DNA from: Cryptosporangium phraense | Lineage (GTDB): Bacteria; Actinomycetota; Actinomycetes; Mycobacteriales; Cryptosporangiaceae | Direction: 5' to 3' | DNA length: 64,000 bases | Assembly: GCF_006912135.1 (NCBI RefSeq) | Contig: NZ_VIRS01000022.1 | Coordinates: 1 to 64,000, forward strand | Shown: piece by piece, positions 46,565 to 53,926 of the stretch | Numbering within the stretch: position 1 is the first letter of the stretch | How the letters are laid out: each line of letters opens with the position of its first letter | The notes under the pieces: model-generated | What the model was told of the DNA's origin: nothing | Databases searched by the model: none | What the model saw: the letters and a program-made list of their open reading frames with translations, nothing else | Translations under genes and position numbers: made by a program

Positions 46565-47389
46565 ATGGCGGGCCGTCCAGAGACCGAGCAGGCCGGCGAG
46601 TACCGGATCAACGACCTGGCGCGCGAGTCCGGCATCCCGGTGCGCAATATCCGGCTCTACCAGGAGCGGCGCATCCTTCCGCCGCCGGAGCGCCGCGGCC
46701 GGGTCGGCTGGTACAGCGAGGCGCACCTGGCGCGGCTCCGGCTGATCGCGCGCCTGCTCGATCGCGGGTACTCGCTCGCGCACATCGGCGAGCTGATCTC
46801 GGCCTGGGAGCGCGGGCGCGACCTGGCCGACGTGCTGGGGCTCGAAGCGGCGCTGACCAGCCCCTGGACCGAGGAGCCGCAGACCGTCATCTCGGCCGGC
46901 GACCTGCAGCGCATGTTCGGCAAGCAGGAGGAGCGGGGGACGCTCGACCGGGCGATCTCGTCCGGGATGCTGGTGCCCGACGGCCCGCGCTTCCGCGTCG
47001 CGAGCCCGCAGCTGCTCGACATCGCGGTGCAGCTCGTCCAGGCCGGGTATCCGCTCTCGGTCGTGATGAAGCTGGCCGAAGACAGCATGCACGACGTCGA
47101 ACGGGTGGCCGAACGGTACGTCTCGCTGGTCAAGGCCACGATCACGCCGAGCCTGTCGCCGGGCGAGCACGGCGAGGCGACGGAGATCGACGACCCCGCC
47201 GCCGCCGCTGAGCTGGTGCAGCGGCTGCGGCCGCTGGCGCGCAAGAGCGTCGACGCGATGCTCGCGATCGCGATGGAGAACGCGGTGAACCAGGTGCTCG
47301 GTGACGCGGTGAGCGCGCTCGCCAAGGGCGAGGGGGTTCCTGTCGAAGGCGCTCTTGCCGAAGGCGCCCTTGCTGAACGCAAGGGCTAG
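46565..47389 (+). CDS. MerR-family transcriptional regulator
   Basis: 274 residues. The N-terminal winged helix (about 12-85) reads YRINDLARESGIPVRNIRLYQ then LARLRLIARLLDRGYSLAHI, the classic MerR pattern. The large C-terminal part (90-260) is helical, without Cys clusters, so it senses an organic ligand or protein rather than a metal. A repeat of EGALA units ends the protein. The start is chosen at 46565, after AAAGGGGAG. The stop lies in a CTAG shared with the stop of the convergent gene. Confidence 0.88.
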   Translation: MAGRPETEQAGEYRINDLARESGIPVRNIRLYQERRILPPPERRGRVGWYSEAHLARLRLIARLLDRGYSLAHIGELISAWERGRDLADVLGLEAALTSPWTEEPQTVISAGDLQRMFGKQEERGTLDRAISSGMLVPDGPRFRVASPQLLDIAVQLVQAGYPLSVVMKLAEDSMHDVERVAERYVSLVKATITPSLSPGEHGEATEIDDPAAAAELVQRLRPLARKSVDAMLAIAMENAVNQVLGDAVSALAKGEGVPVEGALAEGALAERKG

Positions 47390-47634
47390 CTCGTCGGTAG
47401 GTTCGCGATTCGGTCGGCGTACTCGTTGAGTTCGCGGACGTTGGGGACGACGCCCATCCGGCGTAAGCGTCCGTGCAGTTCCTGGGCGATCTCGTCGGCC
47501 GGAGCGCCGGCCTTCTGCCGCGCCACCTGACTGACGACGAATTCGACGCGCTGCGCGATCTGCCAGCCCAATCGGGTGGCCGAGCTGTCGGAGGCGTTGA
47601 AACTTAACCCGCTGATCGAGAATCGTGAGCTCAT
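47386..47634 (-). CDS. Hypothetical protein
   Basis: 82 residues from the ATG at 47634; a GTG at 47721 would give 111. A predicted helix (WQIAQRVEFVVSQVARQK, about 28-45) and a second (PADEIAQELHGRLRRMG, about 49-65) dominate. No family known. It converges on the MerR gene with a 4-bp stop overlap. The N-terminus is uncertain because no clear ribosome-binding site precedes either start. Confidence 0.5.
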   Translation of the reverse strand: MSSRFSISGLSFNASDSSATRLGWQIAQRVEFVVSQVARQKAGAPADEIAQELHGRLRRMGVVPNVRELNEYADRIANLPTS

Positions 47635-47732
47635 GCCCGGGATATCGGCGCGCGGTACCTCGGGTTGAGCCCCCACCGGCTCCGTCACTCCGGGGTAGGA
47701 GCGACGGAGCCGGCGACTCACCTTGGGAAGAG

Positions 47733-47771
47733 GGCGCGATCCCGCCTACCGGGTAGCGACAGGATCGCGCC
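47733..47771. repeat. Inverted repeat, possible terminator or operator
   Basis: GGCGCGATCC (47733-47742) and GGATCGCGCC (47762-47771) are perfect inverted copies around a 19-nt loop that itself contains CTACCGGGTAG. It lies between two small minus-strand genes. No T-run. Confidence 0.5.
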
Positions 47772-47845
47772 ACCAGAAGCGTCGCTCACCGGGGCCGCCG
47801 TACTGATACCTCGGTGCATGGCCCCTATTCGGCGGGGTTGGGGGT

Positions 47846-48016
47846 TCAGTATTGGATCGAGGTATCGGCGTGCGTGACGCCGAATGCCCGGGTGATCTTC
47901 GGGTCGCGTGTCTGTTCGTGCAGCCAGAGCGCCAGGCTCGCCAACTCGTCCGGGTCGGCGTCGGGCGCCTCGACCTCCACCTCGTGTGCTGCGGTGCTGA
48001 TCCGGACTCGCGTCAT
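47846..48016 (-). CDS. Small acidic protein
   Basis: 56 residues: MTRVRISTAAHEVEVEAP, an Asp-rich turn, then the helix DELASLALWLHEQTRD and the end HADTSIQY. The composition and alternating beta/helix pattern look like a real mini-protein rather than noise, and codon use is normal for this genome. No ribosome-binding site is obvious. Unknown family; it may belong to the type of small partner proteins encoded beside signalling enzymes. Confidence 0.5.
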   Translation of the reverse strand: MTRVRISTAAHEVEVEAPDADPDELASLALWLHEQTRDPKITRAFGVTHADTSIQY

Positions 48017-48108
48017 TGGCTGAAAATACCTGGGGTGGGGATCAGGGGCTGGCTAGTGCCTCGGTCGTCACCCGGCCTGGCGCGGGCGGTGGGTCGAGGT
48101 CGAGGTCG

Positions 48109-48784
<676 letters not shown>

Positions 48785-48795
48785 ACGATGGGGGT

Positions 48796-49323
48796 ATGCC
48801 GAGTCGCGTCAATGCCCGCCACGGGCTGGCCGACGCGCCGAACGGGCTGCTGACCGTTCAGGAGCTGCTCAATACGGTCGCGCTCCGGACTTGGGATGCG
48901 CCGGACGACCTGCTCGAACGCGTGGAGAGCGCGTCGGAGTGGCTCGGCGAGGAGATTTCGGAAGCCGAGCTCGGTGAGTTGAAGGCGCTCCGCGATTCCG
49001 TGCGGGAACTGCTGCACGGAGCGGCCGCGCCTCTCTCCGGTGCGGTCTCGCTTCAGGTGGACGAGGACGGTCACGCTTCGGCTGGGGTGACTCCCGGAGC
49101 GACGCCGGCGGAGGCCCTGCGCGGGAGGGTTTTGGCCGAGGTCCTGCTGGCGCAGGCGCGCGGTGACTGGGATCGCCTCAAGCTGTGCGGGTTCGGGCCG
49201 TGCGATTTGGCGTTCTACGACCAGTCGAAGAACCGCTCGGCGCGCTGGTGCTCGGCGCGCTGCGCGAACCGGGTCAATCTTCCCCGCTCGCGGGAGCGCC
49301 GGGCGGTTGCGCGGGAGTCCTAA
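48796..49323 (+). CDS. CGNR zinc-finger protein
   Basis: 175 residues. The N-terminal ABATE-like region (about 10-130) begins LADAPNGLLTVQELLNTV. The C-terminal zinc finger (about 130-165) has C-x4-C (CGFGPC), then WCSARCANR with CANR replacing the usual CGNR. These are putative DNA-binding stress regulators of actinobacteria. The ATG follows GATGGGGGT. It begins just beyond the truncated hydrolase relic, so its upstream region may have been rearranged. Confidence 0.88.
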   Translation: MPSRVNARHGLADAPNGLLTVQELLNTVALRTWDAPDDLLERVESASEWLGEEISEAELGELKALRDSVRELLHGAAAPLSGAVSLQVDEDGHASAGVTPGATPAEALRGRVLAEVLLAQARGDWDRLKLCGFGPCDLAFYDQSKNRSARWCSARCANRVNLPRSRERRAVARES

Positions 49324-49335
49324 GCTCCCCGAACC

Positions 49336-49449
49336 ATGGGCGCACTCAAACCGTGGCACGTCTTGTCCCTGCTCTGCTGCCTCCTGGTGGTCACGGGTGG
49401 CGCGGCCGGTGTGATCGCGCTGGTGCGGTACTCGAGCGGCAAGCGCTGA
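49336..49449 (+). CDS. Small single-span membrane protein
   Basis: 37 residues: a short N-terminus, a hydrophobic helix (about 9-31, VLSLLCCLLVVTGGAAGVIA) and a basic end. The pattern of a conserved Cys pair within the helix occurs in short actinobacterial membrane proteins. It starts 12 bp after the CGNR gene stop, with CCCCGAACC rather than a clear ribosome-binding site before it, so translation may be coupled. The role is unknown. Confidence 0.55.
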   Translation: MGALKPWHVLSLLCCLLVVTGGAAGVIALVRYSSGKR

Positions 49450-50310
49450 CCACTGAGGTGGTCGTGTTCGAGCGCGTCCGCGGCGGCGACTACCACGGCC
49501 GGGTGCTCTCGATCCGCGCCGATGACCTGCGCACGCTCCCGCGCCAGCGCGCAGATTGACGGGTTCCCGGGCCTTCGAGCGGTCGGAGAACCCCGAAAAG
49601 TCGCGAATCCGCGTTCGACTGGGGGTTGGCGCGGGTCTACCGGCCGAAGCGGCGGGAATCAGCCGCGCTTAGGTGCACACTGCGGCAGCCCGCCGTGGCG
49701 CAGGCCGCCGGCCCTGACCGCCGCATGGCTGCGCTGACTAACTCCATAGACAGACGCTGGTCGGGTCGTCGGATCCAAGACGCCATGTCGCCGCAATCGG
49801 GTCCGCGCGCGGGGTGGCTTCCAGATTGAGCGAGTGGCCGCTGGGTTCTCACGCCACCGTTCTGAGCGAATTCGCTGGACCGCGGGTACCTCGATGCCAT
49901 TGGTCGGCGTCATTGACTGACGACGTCCTGTGCGGGAGAACGGCGAGGGGCTCCGCCGCCGCGGCGACCGCGGTCGCGGATTCCGAGCGCCGGAGGGCTG
50001 TTACGCGACTGCTTCCGACTGGTCGGGATCGGCGGATGGCGGCGCCGTTCCGATCGCCACCCGCTGAGGTTCCTCGCCGGTCCGTTGGTGCGCGCGACGG
50101 TCCAGGCGGCCGGCCAGCGACCCGCCCCCGGCCTCACCAACGGCCGGGCGGCGGGCCGCCCTGGGCTGGCACAGGTCGATCACGAGGGCGGCGCACTTCG
50201 TCCGGACGGTCACCAGTACCGGCGGCCGTCGCGGGGCGGGGGCGAGGGGCGCGTCGTGGGCCACTGATGGAGGAGCGGGCGTGCCTGCGGTGGTTCGCCG
50301 GGCGGCGTAA
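49450..50310. other. Region without a convincing gene
   Basis: About 860 bp. A short frame at 49459-49559 (VVFERVRGGDYHGRVLSIRA) looks like the end of a lost gene. Beyond it, frames on both strands are Arg/Gly/Pro-rich and domain-free. No terminator, tRNA or repeat was found. Probably decayed DNA continuous with the relics at 48109-48784. Confidence 0.5.
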
Positions 50311-51573
50311 TCAAAAGACGCGGGCCGAACGAGGGGTGGGCGGACCGCCTAGGGGACCACCCTCGGTCGGGTCGGGGAGCGTGAACCAGGCGACGGTGCC
50401 GCCGGACGGGCTGGCATCCAGGCCGATCTGGCCGCCGTGGGCGGTGATGATCCGGCGCGCGGTGGCGAGCCCGATGCCGGCGCCCTCGGCGCTGGAGTCG
50501 TGCGGGTCGTGGACGCGGGTCAGGGGGCTGAAAGCCTCCTCGCGACGGTCGCGCGGGACGCCGATCCCATTGTCCACGACCTCGATCCGCCACGCGTGGT
50601 CCTGACGCGCGCTGTGGACGGCGATCAGCGGCGGGCGCTCGGGGTGCCGGTACTTGGCCGCGTTGGAGATCAGATTTTGCAAGACGGCGCGGATCTGGGT
50701 GGCATCCACGCGGACGGTGGGGAGGGGGCCGACGTCGAGGTGGGCGCCGACCGCGGTCAGCGCGGGCGCGAGGTCGTGGCGGACCTCCTCGACCAGGTTA
50801 CGGAGCATGACCGGCTCCCGGCGGAGCTCGCCGCCGAGCTTGGCGAAGCCGAGCAGGTCGGTGATCAGGTCGCTCATCCGGTGGGTGGACGACAGCGCCC
50901 GGGCGACGTACTCCGACGACGGGGTGTCGTGCGGGACGTTGTACTGCAGTTCCTCGAGGAAGCCGTTGATCGCGGTGAGCGGGTTGCGCAGGTCGTGGCT
51001 GACCTGGCCGGCGAACGCGTGCAGGGCCTCGTTGGAGCGGGTCAGCTCGGCGCGCACCTCGGCCAGCTCGGCGACCGCGTCGACCAGCTTCGACGTGCGC
51101 CTGCGCAGCTCCAGGGCGTCGTCGACCTGGCGGGCGAGCAGACCCAGGCCACGGATGCGGCGGTCGTCGAGGCTGCGGGCCTCGTCGTCGAACACGCAGA
51201 GCGTGCCGAGGACCTGGCCCTGTGGATTGCGCAGGTGGGTGGCCGCGTAGAAGCGGAAGTTCGCGCGCTCGCCGGTGACGTACGGGTTGTCGGCGAAGCG
51301 CGGGTCGTCGAGCGTGTCGTTGATGATGACCTGGCCGGGCTCGTCCAGGATCACGTTGCACATCGAGTCGCTGCGGTTGCAGACGCCCGGCTCGAAGCGG
51401 CCGTAGGTCGCGACCGAGTGCTGCTTGCTCTCGCCCATCAGGTTGACGATCGCGGTCGGCGTGCCGGACAGGTCGGCGGCGAGTTCGGCCAGGGCGGTCA
51501 GGTCAGGGGCCGGCGGATGTCCCACGACGTCGTAGGGCGCGATCAGCGCGTCCCGGTCGATCCGGCCCGCCAT
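50311..51573 (-). CDS. GAF-domain sensor histidine kinase
   Basis: 420 residues, no membrane helix. GAF domain at about 20-155. The DHp helix has the phospho-accepting His in QVSHDLRNPLTAI near 190. The HATPase domain follows, with NLISNAAKY (N-box), VVDNGIGVP (G1) and GAGIGLATARRIITAHGG (G2) near 290-385. The layout resembles the GAF-HisKA phytochrome-like soluble kinases. No response regulator is encoded next to it, so it is an orphan here. The ATG is preceded by GGGGGCGTGG. Confidence 0.93.
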   Translation of the reverse strand: MAGRIDRDALIAPYDVVGHPPAPDLTALAELAADLSGTPTAIVNLMGESKQHSVATYGRFEPGVCNRSDSMCNVILDEPGQVIINDTLDDPRFADNPYVTGERANFRFYAATHLRNPQGQVLGTLCVFDDEARSLDDRRIRGLGLLARQVDDALELRRRTSKLVDAVAELAEVRAELTRSNEALHAFAGQVSHDLRNPLTAINGFLEELQYNVPHDTPSSEYVARALSSTHRMSDLITDLLGFAKLGGELRREPVMLRNLVEEVRHDLAPALTAVGAHLDVGPLPTVRVDATQIRAVLQNLISNAAKYRHPERPPLIAVHSARQDHAWRIEVVDNGIGVPRDRREEAFSPLTRVHDPHDSSAEGAGIGLATARRIITAHGGQIGLDASPSGGTVAWFTLPDPTEGGPLGGPPTPRSARVF

Positions 51574-51621
51574 CCACGCCCCCTGACGCCTGAATACCGC
51601 TAAGCGCCCATTATAGGGTAT

Positions 51622-52188
51622 TTAGGTAGTTTGCGGAGTTGCGCCGTTCGGACGGTGCAGCTTCGCGAGGCGGTTCTCCAGGTTGAGGACGACGGCCGGG
51701 CGGGCGGCGTGTGCGCGCTCGTAGGCCAGCAGCGTCAGGATGTCGCGGTCGTCGAGGTTGCGGGTGCGCTGGCGGATCGCCGCGATCGTGAGGCCGTCCC
51801 AGTTCTTGACCGGCAGCTCGTCGGCGGGGGTGGAAGCCGCGGCCGGCGTCACCTCGGAGAGCAGGCTGGCCGCCTCGGCGTGGGCGGCGGCCGGGGTGGG
51901 CGCGCCACCGGCGGTCGGCACCGTGGCGACGTGCGGCGGCCGGACGATCTTCGGAGCGGGAGGCTCGGGCGTCACCGGGGGCCGACGGCCCGGGAGCAGC
52001 CCCCACAGGGCCTCGGCGGCGCCCGGGCTGAGCCTTCCCAGCGTCTGGACGACCGGGCGGCCGGCCGCTCCGGCCAGCTTGAACACGGGACCTGCGGCGC
52101 GTCCGACCACCCACCCGGCGAACCGGAACGACTGGGTGAGCAGCTTCTCCGCCGGGTCCGCCACGCGGCGGGCGACGTCGGTCAGCAC
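51622..52188 (-). CDS. Lipid-droplet-associated-type protein
   Basis: 188 residues. An amphipathic Ala/Gly/Val-rich N-terminal region (about 15-65), a Pro-rich linker (65-110), and a C-terminal helical part LPVKNWDGLTIAAIRQR then LLAYERAHAARPAVVLNLENRL (about 125-177). The last block matches actinobacterial proteins annotated as lipid-droplet-associated, related to Rhodococcus MLDS. These coat triacylglycerol droplets. GTG start with GGAGG 8 nt upstream. Family identification is from memory of the C-terminal block. Confidence 0.7.
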   Translation of the reverse strand: MLTDVARRVADPAEKLLTQSFRFAGWVVGRAAGPVFKLAGAAGRPVVQTLGRLSPGAAEALWGLLPGRRPPVTPEPPAPKIVRPPHVATVPTAGGAPTPAAAHAEAASLLSEVTPAAASTPADELPVKNWDGLTIAAIRQRTRNLDDRDILTLLAYERAHAARPAVVLNLENRLAKLHRPNGATPQTT

Positions 52189-52338
52189 GGGAACCTCCGG
52201 GGTCGGTGAATTGCTGCTTCGCAGTACCCCGGGGCGGGGCGGCGAAAACTCCATCGTGCCCGGCGCGCGCCATTGTCGTAGCGGCGTGGCAGGGTTTCTG
52301 CGGATCCACCGACGGGATCCATCGACGAGGAGGAATCC

Positions 52339-52875
52339 ATGCCGCTTGACCGTCCGCAGGCGCCCGATCCGTACGAGTTGCTGCCCGCGGTCCCGTCGTT
52401 CACGGTGACGAGCACCGACGTCACCGCCGACACTCAGCTCGACCTCGCCCAGGTGGCCGGCGACGCCGGAGGGCAAGACGTCTCCCCGCAGCTCTCCTGG
52501 TCGGGCTTCCCGGCCGAGACCAAGAGCTTCGTCGTCACGTGCTTCGACCCGGACGCCCCGACGCCGTCCGGGTTCTGGCACTGGCTCGCGGTGAACCTGC
52601 CGGCGTCGACGACGTCGCTGCCGACCGGTGCGGGTGCGAGCGACGACAGCCTGCCCGGGGCCGCGTTCCACGTCCGCAACGACTACGGGACGAAGAACTA
52701 CGGCGGTGCGGCTCCGCCGCCCGGAGACCAGGTGCACCGCTACTACTTCGTCGTCCACGCGGTCGACGTCGAGGCGCTCGACGTGAACTCGGACGCCACT
52801 CCGGCCGTAGTGTCTTTCAACCTCGCATTCCACACGCTGGCGCGGGCCCTGGTGGTTCCGACCTATCAGCACTGA
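52339..52875 (+). CDS. YbhB/YbcL-type PEBP (Raf-kinase-inhibitor-like) protein
   Basis: 178 residues. The PEBP ligand-site motifs are present: [10 protein letters not shown] near 49-58, [15 protein letters not shown] near 68-82, [20 protein letters not shown] near 111-130 and [11 protein letters not shown] near 133-143. Bacterial members bind phospho- or phospholipid-type ligands and their role is mostly unknown. No signal peptide. GAGGAGG precedes the ATG. A UUCG-loop terminator follows the stop. Confidence 0.93.
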   Translation: MPLDRPQAPDPYELLPAVPSFTVTSTDVTADTQLDLAQVAGDAGGQDVSPQLSWSGFPAETKSFVVTCFDPDAPTPSGFWHWLAVNLPASTTSLPTGAGASDDSLPGAAFHVRNDYGTKNYGGAAPPPGDQVHRYYFVVHAVDVEALDVNSDATPAVVSFNLAFHTLARALVVPTYQH

Positions 52876-52885
52876 TTGTCCTGAG

Positions 52886-52913
52886 TGGGGCCTGGCCTTC
52901 GGGCCGGGCCCCA
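52886..52913 (+). terminator. UUCG-tetraloop terminator
   Basis: A 12-bp stem (one G-T pair) at 52886-52897 with 52902-52913, capped by the extra-stable TTCG loop at 52898-52901. Confidence 0.85.
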
Positions 52914-53028
52914 GATGCGAGCGCTTTCCGAGGGGTCCTAGGATCGTCCAGAGAGGACTGTGAGCCGCCGTTGTGTAATAGTGAGGCTGGCAGCGTCCAT
53001 TCCTGACGTCTTTCCCCGACGAGGAGCG

Positions 53029-53811
53029 ATGGTCCCTGAACAGCGCCGCCAACAGATCGTGACCGCACTGGGCACGAAGGGCATGGTCCGGGCGGACGAT
53101 CTGGCCAACCAGCTCGGTGTTTCGCTGGAAACCATCCGGCGTGATCTGAACGAGTTGGAACGCCGTGGCGAGCTCACCCGGGTCTACGGCGGCGCTACGC
53201 GGGCGCCGAAACGGTCGGAGAGCTGGGACCGGCGGGTCGGTTCACAGGTGGCGGCGAAGCGGGCGATCGCCCGGTACGCGATCCGGTTGCTGCGGCCGCA
53301 GCAGACCGTCGTCTTCGACATGGGCACCACGTTGCTGGAGGCCGCGAAGGCGTTACCGGGCGACTGGTCCGGTTCGGTGCTGACGGCGTCCCGGCACGTC
53401 GCCGACCACCTCGCCGACTACCCGGGCGTCCGGGTCCAGATGGCCCCGGGCCAGCCCCGGGAGGGTGAGCTGGCGGTCTCCGGGCCCGAGGCCGAGCGGA
53501 TGTTCGCCGGCGGGTTCGCGGACGTGGCCCTCGTCTCCGCCGGCGGGGTGCACCCGCAGGCCGGCCTCACCGGGTCGCACGAGGACGAGGCCGCGGTCCG
53601 GCGGCAGATGATCGCGCGCAGCTTCGAGCGCTACGTGCTCGCCGACTCGACGAAGCTCGGCCGGGTGTCGACGTACCGGGTCACCGACCTGAGCTCGATC
53701 ACCGCGGTGATCACCGACTCGGACGTGACCAAGGACGTGCTGGACGCGCTGGTCGCGAGGGGTCTGCGGGTGCACATCGCGCCTCCGGTGCCGGTGGATC
53801 AGCTCGCCTGA
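53029..53811 (+). CDS. DeoR/GlpR-family transcriptional regulator
   Basis: 260 residues. The N-terminal DeoR winged helix (VRADDLANQLGVSLETIRRD at about 20-39, GELTRVYGGA near 46-55) is followed by a sugar-phosphate-binding DeoRC domain (about 80-235) with VFDMGTTLLEAAKAL and LVSAGGVHPQAGLTGSHE. Such repressors respond to phosphorylated sugars or polyols. No sugar operon is adjacent, so the regulon is not visible. GAGGAG precedes the ATG at 53029; frames further upstream overlap the terminator region. Confidence 0.9.
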   Translation: MVPEQRRQQIVTALGTKGMVRADDLANQLGVSLETIRRDLNELERRGELTRVYGGATRAPKRSESWDRRVGSQVAAKRAIARYAIRLLRPQQTVVFDMGTTLLEAAKALPGDWSGSVLTASRHVADHLADYPGVRVQMAPGQPREGELAVSGPEAERMFAGGFADVALVSAGGVHPQAGLTGSHEDEAAVRRQMIARSFERYVLADSTKLGRVSTYRVTDLSSITAVITDSDVTKDVLDALVARGLRVHIAPPVPVDQLA

Positions 53812-53926
53812 TTTCGCCCCTTTTGGGTACACTCTGCGTGTTACCCGATGAGAGGCGGCGTCCACGGACCAGCACCGTTCCGCGTGGACCGCGACCCTGG
53901 CCGGACTGGTCTGTGGTTGCTGCTCG

